Shown: positions 9,399-19,180 of the stretch, one piece after another | How positions within the stretch are numbered: the first letter of the stretch is position 1 | How the letters are laid out: each line of letters begins with the position of its first letter | Assembly (NCBI RefSeq): GCF_003044065.1 | Contig: NZ_PZJJ01000001.1 | Span: 62,001-126,000, forward strand | From: Alkalicoccus saliphilus | GTDB lineage: Bacteria; Bacillota; Bacilli; Bacillales; Salisediminibacteriaceae | DNA length: 64,000 nt | Reading direction: 5' to 3' | Made by a program: the position numbers and the translations under genes | The notes under the pieces: generated by a model | The model's database searches: none | Seen by the model: only the letters and a program-made list of their open reading frames with translations | What the model was told of the DNA's origin: nothing

Positions 9399-11213
9399 TT
9401 AGTCGGAACCCCGTCCATCCGGAAAGCCGGTTGTATGAAAACTGTCGGGTTCCGCAAAAGGAAGCACGACACTAAACGTTGTGCCTTCCTCCAATTTACT
9501 GTGTACAGTAACTTTACCATTATGTGCCTCGACAATGTTTTTTACAATCGCGAGTCCAAGACCAGTTCCTGCCCTTCCTCTCGTCCGTGCTTTGTCCGCT
9601 TTATAAAACCTTTCAAATACAAAAGGAAGGTCCTCCTCAGGTATACCTGAACCTGTATCTTTTATATCAATTCTCAGCCCTGCTTCTGTTCCATACACTT
9701 TAAAAATGACTTTCCCATGTTCCGGTGTGTGCCTGATAGCGTTATCAATCAAATTAGTTACGACTTGTTCAAGACGGTCCGGATCTGCAAACACCTCTTT
9801 AGACGGTGGATTGATATCTCCCTGCAGGTCCACATGCTGTTCACGGGCAATCACCTGGAATTTTCTCAGTATTTTATCTGCAAAACAGGGAATATCAACC
9901 TGTTCCCTGGAAAGGCTGAAGTGACCTGCTTCCATTCTTGCTAAATCCAGCAGTTCGTTGACAAGCCTTCCGATCCGAAGTGATTCATCATAAATAACGC
10001 GGGCCATTTCTTTTTTTTCTTCTTCCGTTTCAGCAATACCGTCCACAATTGCTTCGCTGTAGCCCTGGAGCAGAGAGATTGGCGTGCGCAGTTCATGGGA
10101 AACGTTGGCGATGAAGTCTTTTCGCAGTTTATCGTGCTGGCGCTCTTCCGTCATATCACGCAGAACTGCGACGGCTCCGCGGATTGCTTCATTGTCATAA
10201 AGCGGAGTCATTAATATTACCCAGGTTCTTCCCTGAATAACGATCTCATCAACGACTTCTTCTTCGTCAGAAACGACTTGATCAAAAAGCTCTTTCAAAT
10301 GAAATGGTTCTTCCCCTCTGGAAACCTGTTCTTCATATCTCCAGGCATCAATAAATTCTCCGGCGGGTGGATTTGTGATTTTCACCTGTCCCCTTTTATC
10401 AAACGTCATTACTCCGTCAGCCATGGAACTTAGTATTCTTGAGAGCTGCTCTTTTTCCTGATTCAGTGCATGCAGGTTTGTATTAAGTGCTCTGCGCATC
10501 CGATTAAAAGCCATTGCAAGAAGTCCGATTTCGTCTTTTGTCTGAATAGGTATTTTTGTGTCAAAGTTTCCTTTTGCCACTTCAAGTGATGCCGCCCGCA
10601 TCTGCCTCAGTGGAGCTGTAATCCGGGAGGTCAGGAAAAACGCAAAAACTGTCGTTAGAATAATCGCTATTCCTGCCGAAAAAAAGATAATCTGTTTTGT
10701 CTGGTCAGAGGCTTCTTCAATAACATCCAGCGACTGGTATAAGAAAAGAGAACCTTCTTCCCCACCCGCGAAACTTACCGGCATTCCGACAACTATAATT
10801 TCCCCGCTGCGCCCTTCCCGGCTGGCATCCGTAAAGTCACCGTGCGTGATTACCGTAGCCTCTTCGTGCAGCACCTCAGAAAGATTTTCATCTTCATAAA
10901 ACAAAGAAAGGGGTATCGACTCCTCATCTTCCTCTGAAGTATACCAGTAATCATTTTCCCCGATTACAAGCGCCCTTGCCGCATAGGATTCTGAAATAAT
11001 TTGACTCACATTGACAGCGGCATCCTCTGTGGATTCGTTTTCAAGAAAAGTTACGATGAGATTTGCATGATTCAGCAGTTCTCCTTCCGCCTGCTCAGTA
11101 TGGAATCTTTCGAAATATTCCATAAGAAGTACAGTCAGTACTAAAAGTACTACTGAAACGAGAAGAAGTATAGTGAACCACAGCTTGCCTACGACACTTC
11201 TCCAGAACATCAT
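9399..11213 (-). CDS. resE: Sensor histidine kinase ResE
   Basis: Membrane kinase partner of ResD, governing respiration and oxygen-limitation genes in Bacillus. The 604 residues contain TM1 (residues about 10-30), an extracellular sensor domain (30-175), TM2 (about 178-198), HAMP (TSRITAPLRQMR), a PAS domain (260-365), the phosphoacceptor HELRTPISLLQGYSE, and the ATPase N box (NLIDNAIRHTP), G1 (DTGSGIPEEDLPFVFERFYK) and G2 (GTGLGLAIVKNI). The start overlaps the resD stop as ATGA. It is ordered as in B. subtilis. Confidence 0.94.
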   Translation of the reverse strand: MMFWRSVVGKLWFTILLLVSVVLLVLTVLLMEYFERFHTEQAEGELLNHANLIVTFLENESTEDAAVNVSQIISESYAARALVIGENDYWYTSEEDEESIPLSLFYEDENLSEVLHEEATVITHGDFTDASREGRSGEIIVVGMPVSFAGGEEGSLFLYQSLDVIEEASDQTKQIIFFSAGIAIILTTVFAFFLTSRITAPLRQMRAASLEVAKGNFDTKIPIQTKDEIGLLAMAFNRMRRALNTNLHALNQEKEQLSRILSSMADGVMTFDKRGQVKITNPPAGEFIDAWRYEEQVSRGEEPFHLKELFDQVVSDEEEVVDEIVIQGRTWVILMTPLYDNEAIRGAVAVLRDMTEERQHDKLRKDFIANVSHELRTPISLLQGYSEAIVDGIAETEEEKKEMARVIYDESLRIGRLVNELLDLARMEAGHFSLSREQVDIPCFADKILRKFQVIAREQHVDLQGDINPPSKEVFADPDRLEQVVTNLIDNAIRHTPEHGKVIFKVYGTEAGLRIDIKDTGSGIPEEDLPFVFERFYKADKARTRGRAGTGLGLAIVKNIVEAHNGKVTVHSKLEEGTTFSVVLPFAEPDSFHTTGFPDGRGSD

Positions 11214-11932
11214 GCCTGATCCTGGACCTCGAACTTATAACCTACCCCCCAGACTGTCTTAATCATCTCAGCAGCTTTCGGATCCTCATGACTCAGCTTT
11301 TCACGGAGTCTTTTAACATGTGTATCGACTGTTCTCAAATCCCCGAAAAATTCATAGTTCCATACGTCTTTTAAAAGCTGCTCCCGTGCAAATACTTTAT
11401 CAGGTGCCTGGGCAAGGTACAGCAGCAGCTCGTACTCTTTTGGTGTTAAGTTAATAAGACTGCCGTCCACGGTGACCCGGTGGGCTTCATTATCAATAGT
11501 AAGATGAGGGAATTCAAACAATTCTTTTGTTTTTGTTTCTGTTTGAAGAAACTTAGTGGAAGACGACCGCCGGAGCAGTGCTTTGACCCGGAGCACTACT
11601 TCCCGGGGACTGAAAGGCTTTACGATGTAATCGTCGGTTCCTGCTTCGAATCCCTGGACCCGGTTTACTTCCTCCCCTTTTGCTGTCAGCATAATAATCG
11701 GTGTCGCTTTTTGTTTGCGGATTTCTTCACAGACTTCTATTCCATCCATTCCCGGCATCATTAAATCAAGAATTATAAGATCAAAATCCTTATTTAAAGC
11801 CATCTCCAATGCTGATTCACCATTTTCAGCATCGTTTACAGTGTACTGCTCTTTTTCAAGGTACATTCTCAGCAGACGCCTGATACGCTCTTCATCATCT
11901 ACTACAAGAATACTTGTTGATTCTGCATTCAT
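11210..11932 (-). CDS. resD: Response regulator ResD
   Basis: OmpR/PhoB-type DNA-binding regulator activated by ResE. Start at 11932, where GGAGGG precedes the ATG; the open frame runs further back through a hairpin. A receiver domain (SILVVDDEERIRRLLRMYL; phosphoacceptor Asp in LIILDLMMPG; Lys in YIVKPF) is followed by a winged helix (LTPKEYELLLYLAQ... DVWNYEFFGDLRTVDTHVKRLREKL). It lies downstream of resC past a strong hairpin that may reduce readthrough, so resDE may have extra transcription of its own. Length 240 residues, normal. Confidence 0.95.
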   Translation of the reverse strand: MNAESTSILVVDDEERIRRLLRMYLEKEQYTVNDAENGESALEMALNKDFDLIILDLMMPGMDGIEVCEEIRKQKATPIIMLTAKGEEVNRVQGFEAGTDDYIVKPFSPREVVLRVKALLRRSSSTKFLQTETKTKELFEFPHLTIDNEAHRVTVDGSLINLTPKEYELLLYLAQAPDKVFAREQLLKDVWNYEFFGDLRTVDTHVKRLREKLSHEDPKAAEMIKTVWGVGYKFEVQDQA

Positions 11933-11947
11933 TATTATCCCTCCAGC

Positions 11948-11984
11948 AAAAGGCTGTCCAATGCATTTATCGGACAGCCTTTTC
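11948..11984 (-). terminator. Hairpin between resC and resD
   Basis: On the minus strand, AAAAGGCTGTCC / GGACAGCCTTTT lies between the resC stop and the resD ribosome site. It looks like an intrinsic terminator with a short T run, or a partial attenuator separating resABC from resDE. Confidence 0.7.
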
Positions 11985-12009
11985 ATTACATATTTATATT
12001 GTATCGAAG

Positions 12010-13194
12010 TTAAGCGTAAGAGTGAAGTCCGGCGATTATCAGGTTTACGAAAATCAGGTTAAACATGATCAAAGCAAACCCTATAACACAGAGCCAGGCA
12101 CTTTTTTCTCCCTGCCACCCACGTGAAAGACGAAGATGGAGATAAGCTGCATAAAATAAAAACGTGATAAGAGCCCATACTTCTTTTGGATCCCAGCCCC
12201 AGAAACGGGTCCAGGCGATCTGTGCCCAGATCATTGCAAAAATCAGTCCTCCAAGAGTGAACACAGGGAAACCGATAGCAATTGCGCGGTAGCTGATTTC
12301 ATCCACCGTCTGAGGATTTACGTTGCGTACGAGCGGCTGAAGAGCACCGGCTACGGGTTTCCTAAAGCCAAAACGGAGACCCCCGTATAGAAGTAAGCCG
12401 CCTAATACGGACCACAACACCGTATTTACGTCATCACTCCGAATGAATTCCGGCATGGAAATAACCGGGTTAAAACCTTGTTCAGAAACGAGTTCTCCTT
12501 CATTTGGCCCTACTATAGGAGGCAGGGGATAATCGATTTCTGATGTCTCTCCAAATTCATTGACGTACTCAAATGTTGCCGTATAGTCCGCCGCCCCAAA
12601 GCCAATACCGATCATTACATAGGCTACTGTTGCAAGCAGTGTAAACATAATAAACTCTATGCCTTTTACTTTCTTGGAAGCTTTCGTAAAATCAATCATT
12701 CTGACGAGGTAAAGGACCCCTGCGGCAAAACCGATTGCAAGAATTCCCTGGCCGATAGCTGTAGTAATGACGTGAATAAACAGCCAGTTGGACTGAAGCG
12801 CCGGTATCAGCGGCTGAGCTTCTACAGGAAACATGGAAGCGTAAGCAATAATCAGCATAACAACAGGCATCGTAAACAGCCCGAGATAATTATTTTTGTA
12901 AATTGGATAGATTATCACAAAAGCAAGAGACATAGCGATTCCGAGAGCAGTAGTATATTCAAACATATTACTCACCGGAGCGTATCCTACGGCAAGCCAT
13001 CTGGTCACGAAGTACGCCAGAGCGGAGATAAATCCGCCCACGGCACTGATGTAACCAAACAGACCCGATTTATTCGCCTCTATTCCTCGGCGGTTTTTAA
13101 ATTTTTTCCCCGTAATTGAGACCGCAAAGAAAATTGTTGCTGCCATATACAGTCCGAATGCGACAAACAGGAGCGTGCTGCTTAACTCAAACAT
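12010..13194 (-). CDS. resC: Cytochrome c biogenesis protein ResC (CcsA family)
   Basis: The heme-handling subunit of system II cytochrome c maturation. Start at 13194, where GGAGG lies eight bases upstream, one base after the resB stop. The 394-residue polytopic protein has the CcsA tryptophan-rich signature WAQIAWTRFWGWDPKEVWALITF near residues 330-352 and conserved histidines, including those in WLFIHVITT and near AYLHLRLSRGW. It works with ResB to move heme across the membrane and attach it to apocytochromes. There is an acidic extracellular loop around residues 225-265. Confidence 0.93.
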   Translation of the reverse strand: MFELSSTLLFVAFGLYMAATIFFAVSITGKKFKNRRGIEANKSGLFGYISAVGGFISALAYFVTRWLAVGYAPVSNMFEYTTALGIAMSLAFVIIYPIYKNNYLGLFTMPVVMLIIAYASMFPVEAQPLIPALQSNWLFIHVITTAIGQGILAIGFAAGVLYLVRMIDFTKASKKVKGIEFIMFTLLATVAYVMIGIGFGAADYTATFEYVNEFGETSEIDYPLPPIVGPNEGELVSEQGFNPVISMPEFIRSDDVNTVLWSVLGGLLLYGGLRFGFRKPVAGALQPLVRNVNPQTVDEISYRAIAIGFPVFTLGGLIFAMIWAQIAWTRFWGWDPKEVWALITFLFYAAYLHLRLSRGWQGEKSAWLCVIGFALIMFNLIFVNLIIAGLHSYA

Positions 13195-13195
13195 T

Positions 13196-14866
13196 TTATC
13201 GGCTGCCTCCTTCACTCATCTTCGATTTGTCTTCTTCTATTTTCTCTTCTTCATCCAGCTGATCATGAACTTCAGGCAGGTTCGTACCTTCACTGATAAA
13301 CGCAATATCATTTTTCAGCGCATGCCAGTTTTTATTGGCGTGCCCTGCAACCAGCATCCGGCCGTCTTTCTGCTGAATCCATATTCTCCGGTGATGCCAG
13401 TACGATCCCTGGATTAGACCAACCATGAAAATAGATCCCCCAACGATGATTATTGGCAGCGTATGGTCTCTGCGTACAGTTAATCCTGTCACATCCACAA
13501 GTTCTACGTCCTGCATACTGATGCGGTGCTCGTGTCCTTCATTTAACGCCTCGTTTACCTGCACTCCGATCATACTGATTTCTCCCGTGTCTGTTTCCGG
13601 GTCTGTATCCGGCGGGAAAACTTCAAAGATAATTCGAGGATTATCCGGCACACGGTTCATCGTCATCGGTTCTCCATCATCACTCACGTAGAAATTAGGG
13701 AAATACTCGATAATTTCCACCTGATAGCCATTATCATAATCATAATACATCTGCGGATCATTCAGATCCACGTTAAAAACAACCTCTTCCAGCTGATCTT
13801 CATCCGCTGTCTCTGATTCCAGGGTAAAAGTAAAATTAGAAAGTTCGTTAATCTTATAATCCACCTGGTAAAGAGAAATACCTTCGAAAGTAAGCGGCTC
13901 GTTTACTCTGATCTCATGATCTTTAACATGTTCAAGCTCTGTTTCACTTCCAATACTGCCGCCCTCCGCACGTTTGTAGAGGCTGGCGTTTGTCTGATAG
14001 TTGGAAACGACCGGAGCGTCTTCCCGCATTAATGCTTCCTGAAAAATATCCTCGTTCTGATCATCATATAATTCGACGAGAAATTCATTGTTTTCCACAA
14101 AATATTCCCCATCTGTTCCGCTGATTACTTCTGTTTCACCTTCCCGGATCCATACATAGTCGTCAAGGTACATTCCTGGGAAAAAGCGGAGCATTCCTCC
14201 GATAAGAAAAATAATCAGTCCAATATGATTGACGTACGGTCCCCAGCGGGCGAAGCGTCCTTTTTCCGCCAGCAGATTCCCATTCTCTTCCCGGACTTTA
14301 TACCGTTTAGACTTCAGTTTATCTTTTACGCTTTCCAGATCGGCATTTGATGAAAGACCTTCTCCATATACCCGCTGCTTTTTCATAAAGGCAGCATGTC
14401 TTGTCACCCGCTGTTTTTTTAACGCCCGGTAAAGGGGTACAAACCTGTCGAGGCTTGCTATTACAAGTGAAATTCCGAGTGCTGCAATGAGAAGCATATA
14501 CCACCAGGAGCTGTACAGGTTATGAAATCCCAGATCGTAGTAAAGCTGTCCGAGTATGCCATACTCCTGTGCATAGTATAAAGAAGGATCCTCTCCCGGC
14601 GGAATATACATCTCCTGAGGAAACAGCGTTCCGATGGAAGACGTGACAAGAATCAGCACGATAATCCAGATACCAACTTTTACCGACGAAAAGAAATTCC
14701 ACACTTTGTCGACGACGGACCGTTTGTAAGTCTGGGAGCGTCTTGCCACCCCTTCATATCTCATGTTGGCGAGCCGGCCGTCTTCTTTCAGCGGTTTTCC
14801 GCACGATTCACATAAGTACGTCCCATAAGGATTTTTATGTCCGCATTCACATGTTTCTTTGTTCAT
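13196..14866 (-). CDS. resB: Cytochrome c biogenesis protein ResB (Ccs1 family)
   Basis: Partner of ResC in system II cytochrome c maturation. The 556-residue protein starts with a cytoplasmic zinc-ribbon-like segment, CECGHKNPYGTYLCESC (two CxxC pairs), as in B. subtilis ResB. TM segments follow near residues 65-85, 120-140 and 215-235, then a long acidic extracellular domain (about 240-480) and a last TM near 480-500 (LPIIIVGGSIFMVGLIQGS). A cytoplasmic tail ends one base before the resC start. It is tightly packed between resA and resC. Confidence 0.93.
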   Translation of the reverse strand: MNKETCECGHKNPYGTYLCESCGKPLKEDGRLANMRYEGVARRSQTYKRSVVDKVWNFFSSVKVGIWIIVLILVTSSIGTLFPQEMYIPPGEDPSLYYAQEYGILGQLYYDLGFHNLYSSWWYMLLIAALGISLVIASLDRFVPLYRALKKQRVTRHAAFMKKQRVYGEGLSSNADLESVKDKLKSKRYKVREENGNLLAEKGRFARWGPYVNHIGLIIFLIGGMLRFFPGMYLDDYVWIREGETEVISGTDGEYFVENNEFLVELYDDQNEDIFQEALMREDAPVVSNYQTNASLYKRAEGGSIGSETELEHVKDHEIRVNEPLTFEGISLYQVDYKINELSNFTFTLESETADEDQLEEVVFNVDLNDPQMYYDYDNGYQVEIIEYFPNFYVSDDGEPMTMNRVPDNPRIIFEVFPPDTDPETDTGEISMIGVQVNEALNEGHEHRISMQDVELVDVTGLTVRRDHTLPIIIVGGSIFMVGLIQGSYWHHRRIWIQQKDGRMLVAGHANKNWHALKNDIAFISEGTNLPEVHDQLDEEEKIEEDKSKMSEGGSR

Positions 14867-14878
14867 ACAAATCCCCCA

Positions 14879-15406
14879 TTAATTTTCCGGCACGAGGCTG
14901 TCAAGAGCATCAATTACCTGTTCTTCTGTTTTCCCTCCGACTTGACGCTCTTTTACCTCCCCCTGATCGTCAACAAGATATACGGAAGGGAGAACCCCTA
15001 CACCGTAGGCATTGCCGACCAGCATGTTCCGGTCAATGTACAAATCAAAATCAAGATCATACCGCTGCTGATGCCGTTCCACCTGAAGAGTAGTTTCATC
15101 CACATTGATGTTCAGCACCTTCACACCCATTTCTTCGTATTCTTCGTAATGATCGTTCAGCACCTGCATTTTATCGCGGCAGTAGGTACAGTAAGTTGCC
15201 CAAAAATTCATATAAACTCCCTGCCCCTGCAGATCAGAAAGTTCAACCCGTTCGCCTTCCATATCCTCCAGAACAAAGTTCGGGGCTTCATCCCCCTGAT
15301 CCACCAGTCCTCTTTCTTCCGAAAAATGATTATAGAATGTATATCCTATAGCTGCAAGCATAACGAGCAGTATTGTCGTCCGCATCCAGAGACGCTTCTT
15401 TTTCAT
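14879..15406 (-). CDS. resA: Thiol-disulfide oxidoreductase ResA
   Basis: Membrane-anchored thioredoxin-like protein that reduces the CXXCH cysteines of apocytochrome c before heme attachment. Start at 15406 after GGGGGAT. The 175 residues begin with a TM anchor (about 7-25), then a TlpA/ResA fold with active site WATYCTYCRDK. The CTYC pair replaces the CEPC of B. subtilis ResA, and the preceding WATY replaces the common WATW. The cis-Pro region reads GVLPSVYLVDDQG. First of the resABCDE genes, twelve bases before resB. A second ResA-like gene lies at 35719. Confidence 0.9.
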   Translation of the reverse strand: MKKKRLWMRTTILLVMLAAIGYTFYNHFSEERGLVDQGDEAPNFVLEDMEGERVELSDLQGQGVYMNFWATYCTYCRDKMQVLNDHYEEYEEMGVKVLNINVDETTLQVERHQQRYDLDFDLYIDRNMLVGNAYGVGVLPSVYLVDDQGEVKERQVGGKTEEQVIDALDSLVPEN

Positions 15407-15506
15407 AAGGCATCCCCCTAGAAAATAGGTTTTTTGACTGTTTCCCATTTATCTTATCATTTGTATCCAAAAACTACAGGTATGAATAATGATACTTTAT
15501 TGAAAT

Positions 15507-16226
15507 TTATGTGACAGAGAGTTCACGCAGTTTTTTTACTTCATGAGGCTTTAACTCCCGGTATTCACCTGCGTTCATTCCCTTTAAATCGAGAATCCCG
15601 TAGCGTTCTCTTTTGAGCTTAATTACCGGATGACCGACTGCTTCGAGCATTCTACGTACCTGCCGGTTGCGGCCTTCATGAATCGTGAGTTCAATAATGG
15701 CCGTACCTTTTTTATTATCGGTTTTGCGGACTTTTGCGAAGCCGGGAGCTGTTTTGCCGTCTTCCAGCTTCACTCCCCTGTTGAGCTTCTGTACAGCCTG
15801 TTTGGACGGAATGCCTTCAACTTTGGCAATGTACGTTTTTTCCACTTTGTATTTCGGATGCATAAGCATGTTGGCGAATTCTCCATCGTTCGTCATTATC
15901 AGGACACCTGAAGTATCAAAGTCGAGTCTTCCTACTGGATATATCCGCTGCTCTGCAGGAATAAAGTCCGTAACAACTTTTCTTCCGGACTCATCTTTCA
16001 CACTTGAAATAACGTTCGAAGGTTTATAAAGCAGGAAGTATACCGGTTCTTCTTTTTCGAGCGGTACCCCGTTAACTATAATTTCATCCTGGTGTATATC
16101 GGCTTTAAAACCCAGTTCTGTGACTGTTTCGCCGTTAACTTTGACTTTGCCGCCGGTAATAAGCGTCTCAGCTTTTCTTCTGGACGTAATGCCGGCATTT
16201 GCTATAATTTTTTGAAGTCTTTCCAT
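15507..16226 (-). CDS. rluB: 23S rRNA pseudouridine synthase RluB
   Basis: Modifies a uridine in the 23S rRNA peptidyl-transferase region. The 239 residues have an N-terminal S4 RNA-binding domain (MERLQKIIANAGITSRRKAE) and the RsuA-family catalytic domain with the Asp in GRLDFDTSGVLIMTNDG, ending in a GRNRQVRRMLEAVGH motif. AGGAGAG lies just before the start. It is immediately upstream of resA, as in B. subtilis (ypuL), and may be co-transcribed with it. The dacB-spmA-spmB genes that usually precede it are not here. Confidence 0.93.
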   Translation of the reverse strand: MERLQKIIANAGITSRRKAETLITGGKVKVNGETVTELGFKADIHQDEIIVNGVPLEKEEPVYFLLYKPSNVISSVKDESGRKVVTDFIPAEQRIYPVGRLDFDTSGVLIMTNDGEFANMLMHPKYKVEKTYIAKVEGIPSKQAVQKLNRGVKLEDGKTAPGFAKVRKTDNKKGTAIIELTIHEGRNRQVRRMLEAVGHPVIKLKRERYGILDLKGMNAGEYRELKPHEVKKLRELSVT

Positions 16227-16395
16227 TAAAATCTCTCCTTTATGTTATCATCACGACAACGACTACTGGTGCATACAGCCCCAGTATTATATTGTACCTC
16301 GGATTTCGTGTGAAAGAAAGGCTGAAGCTGCAGTGTCCATCCGTCAGTCGGATAGATTAAAACCGTACCAATCAGCGAAGGGAAGGGTGCCTTTT

Positions 16396-17217
16396 TTGAA
16401 AATTATTCTGCTTTTAATAACAGCTGTTTCGGCAGTTTATTTATTTCATGCCTGGCAGATACTCGGCAGCCAGGACAACATGCTTTTTATAGGAGCTGAC
16501 ATTACAGAGGAAAGAGTCGAAGAAGTAAATTCGGAATGGGATAATACAGAAGAACTTCATTTGGAAACAGATGACGGGGAAATTCTCCACGGCTGGATTC
16601 AGCATGCGGGCACGACACCTGCCCCACTGCTTATTTATTTCGGAGGTAACGCAGAAGAGGCTTCCGCTGGTATTGAACAATATAATATACCTGAAGACTG
16701 GTCTGTTCTTTTCATGAACTACCGCAGCTATGGCAAAAGTTCAGGCGCGCCGGAAGAATCCACTTTATTTGAAGATGCTCTTCTACTTTACGATTATGCT
16801 TCTTCTCACGAAAAAGTAAAAGACAGCAGTATTGCAGTTATGGGGAGAAGCATGGGCACAGCGCCTGCAGCTCATACAGCAAGCAGCAGAGATCCCGCCG
16901 GCGTCGTACTCATATCTCCTTACGACAGCCGGGAAGCACTTCAGTCCCACCGGTATCCATACCTTCCCATATCTATGTTTATCCGGCACCCTTTTGAAGT
17001 AAGCAGCATGGCGGCGCACTCGGAAGCTCCCCTGCTCGGTATTACCGCTTCAGAGGACAGAGTAATTCCCCCGGATCATTCCTATGTAACATTTAATAGC
17101 TGGAAAGGAGAGGTACATCAAGTGGAGATCGAAGGTTATGACCACAACTCTCTGCATCAGAGTGGAGAATTTCACGAGGAAATTAAGATTTTTCTTGCAC
17201 AAATAGAATCTTCTTAA
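16396..17217 (+). CDS. Membrane-anchored alpha/beta hydrolase
   Basis: A 273-residue serine hydrolase with an N-terminal TM anchor (residues 2-18) and the fold outside the membrane. TTG at 16396 is preferred because GGAAGGG lies eight bases upstream; the frame also opens at GTG 16333. Visible: an oxyanion-loop region (LIYFGGNAEE), nucleophile elbow GRSMG, acid in ASEDRVIPPDHS, and catalytic His in YDHNSL. This resembles the BEM46/YqkD-like peptidase S9 or esterase group. The substrate is not evident. It lies in the non-syntenic insert replacing dacB-spmAB, divergent from rluB. Confidence 0.82.
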   Translation: MKIILLLITAVSAVYLFHAWQILGSQDNMLFIGADITEERVEEVNSEWDNTEELHLETDDGEILHGWIQHAGTTPAPLLIYFGGNAEEASAGIEQYNIPEDWSVLFMNYRSYGKSSGAPEESTLFEDALLLYDYASSHEKVKDSSIAVMGRSMGTAPAAHTASSRDPAGVVLISPYDSREALQSHRYPYLPISMFIRHPFEVSSMAAHSEAPLLGITASEDRVIPPDHSYVTFNSWKGEVHQVEIEGYDHNSLHQSGEFHEEIKIFLAQIESS

Positions 17218-17549
17218 AGATACTTTTTTAATAATTTCAGCAGACTCTGTACAGCGGGGCGTATAATTAACCGTAATTTTATTTCTCCTACGGAAGAGAG
17301 ACCGAAAGCTTTCTCTATGTCAGGTAGAAAGAGCTCCAGCCGCACTTGTGTTTTAAGAAATCTTTCATAAAGCCTGTATATACCTGTGAGCCATCACTTG
17401 AAGAAAGAAGATGCCTGAAAGAGACACCTTCTTTTCGCTTATTAATCAAGTTTTGGATCGTGCTGATAACTGTGTATCCACGATCTTCAGCTTCTGTTTA
17501 TTTTGAACCTTCGTTTATAAACAGCCTGAAACCAAATTCTCCGGCTGAG
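17218..17549. other. Intergenic region without a gene
   Basis: No RNA or ORF I can support. Bases about 17513-17531 (TTTATAAACAGCCTGAAA) repeat at 37994-38010 next to the terminator copy, suggesting another trace of the dispersed repeat. No clear terminator for the hydrolase gene was seen. Confidence 0.35.
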
Positions 17550-18965
17550 TCAGTACGTTGTCACGCCGGATATTTTCTGCAGACGGTAGACCCACTGACG
17601 CCAGGCAGAATGAGGGTTTTCGTATTCCTCATAGCCGGCCGTGTACTTATAGGATTCATTATACCAAATCTCCTCGAACCACTCTCTTACTTCGACTGCC
17701 GCTTCTGCATCAGGCGGGGACTCCACGTATAAGTTGGTATCCAGATTGTTATTTCTCATGTTTCTGCTGGAAAAGTTGGCGGAGCCGGCGATCATTTTCG
17801 CAATGTCTTCAGAATAAACTGCCATCATTTTAGGGTGAAACTGCTCATCAAGCGTGTTGTACCAGCGGATCGTCAACGATCCCCCCGTACTTTCCATTAA
17901 ATCTTCAGCAACCGGACGATTCGGCATTCCGAAAACTTCAATACCGAAAGCACTTTCGTTCGGATCCAGTATCATATTTATTTCTACACCTCTTAAAGCC
18001 GCCTCTTCGATTGATTCAATTATTTCCGGATCGGATATAAAATACACCCCAATCCATACTTCATTATCTGCCTCAGCCTCATCCAGCATTTCCTGCACTC
18101 TTTGAAAGTTTGCACCTTCAGTCAGAACCTGGACATCGTAATCCCCTTCTTCTTCCTCAACATGAAAATCCGGAAGACGAACGCCGGAAGAAAAGTTCAA
18201 AACCGCCTGTTCAGTCTCATAAATATCTTCCAGTACTTTTCCCGAAACCTGAAAGCCGGTATTGGTATAGTAATAGCTTTCGTCGTGAATATTTGCAGAG
18301 GATATAAGTCCGGATTTTTCTGTAAAAAACACTTTGCGGTGATTTGCACGTCCATTCATTAATTTAAGTATAGATCTGGCAGTCATTTCCGGGGCGTCCG
18401 GATCAAACGGATTTTCTATCCACCCCGGTCCGCTCTGGCCGAACCATTGAATGAACGCCCGCCATACTCCCGAATAGAGCGGATTGGAATCCTGAAGATT
18501 TGTAATATCTGTAATCACTACTTGAATACCTGCTTCTTCCATTTCGTTCAGCAGCTCCGATTCATGGGAATAATAGGAAGTATTAATAGGATCGGTGATA
18601 ACCGTTATCGGCATTTCCGGATGATACTCTTTTTTATGAATCAGTGCTTCGGCTATTTCTCTGCTTACACCCGGAAATTCGCCTTCAGCCATGTCATTAA
18701 ACATAAAGACATCCAGGACGATCATTTCTTCTGCCTCTTCAATCCCTTCGATCATTGCAGAAAAAATTTCCTCCTCAAAAATTCTTTCTCCATCATCATT
18801 GATTGATCGATTGTAGAGAAATGATACATCCTCCGCTGCGTGCATCTCTCCTTCGTAGGAAGTATTATCAGGAATCGGTTTGAAAAGCCCATACAACGTT
18901 GCCGCAAGAACTATCAAAAGAATCAAAGCTGAAATAAGGCGGGTTGGGCTTTTCGTTATTTTCAT
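17550..18965 (-). CDS. Phospholipase D-like protein, membrane anchored
   Basis: A 471-residue member of the PLD/cardiolipin-synthase-like superfamily with an N-terminal TM (residues 8-26) and an external catalytic region. The two HKD motifs are both imperfect: NHRKVFFTEKSGLISSANI, with Glu where Asp is usual, and FHPKMMAVYSEDIAKMIAGSANF, with Tyr at the Asp position. The His and Lys of each are retained, so phosphodiester chemistry is plausible. It may act on phospholipid or an envelope polymer; the substrate is unknown. It is divergent from the SDR gene and part of the insert between scpB and rluB. Confidence 0.8.
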   Translation of the reverse strand: MKITKSPTRLISALILLIVLAATLYGLFKPIPDNTSYEGEMHAAEDVSFLYNRSINDDGERIFEEEIFSAMIEGIEEAEEMIVLDVFMFNDMAEGEFPGVSREIAEALIHKKEYHPEMPITVITDPINTSYYSHESELLNEMEEAGIQVVITDITNLQDSNPLYSGVWRAFIQWFGQSGPGWIENPFDPDAPEMTARSILKLMNGRANHRKVFFTEKSGLISSANIHDESYYYTNTGFQVSGKVLEDIYETEQAVLNFSSGVRLPDFHVEEEEGDYDVQVLTEGANFQRVQEMLDEAEADNEVWIGVYFISDPEIIESIEEAALRGVEINMILDPNESAFGIEVFGMPNRPVAEDLMESTGGSLTIRWYNTLDEQFHPKMMAVYSEDIAKMIAGSANFSSRNMRNNNLDTNLYVESPPDAEAAVEVREWFEEIWYNESYKYTAGYEEYENPHSAWRQWVYRLQKISGVTTY

Positions 18966-19180
18966 AGCGTCTGCTCCTCTGCTGTTAAATTATGGATGAT
19001 GCACTTCTTTTACAGGTAATAATATCTATTATTATATACCCTCAATACGACGCTCATCACTCCTGCAATTCGGAAGCTGTGAATGCTGCAGGCAATCTTC
19101 TGATTTACAGGATAAATGGACTTGTTTTATCTTTTTATAGTAGGGAAATAAGAAGCATAATAACTGAAGGAGGATTATTC

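Noticed and set aside
14837-15421. 194-codon frame opposite resA
   Set aside because: Antisense to resA, which has active-site and operon support.
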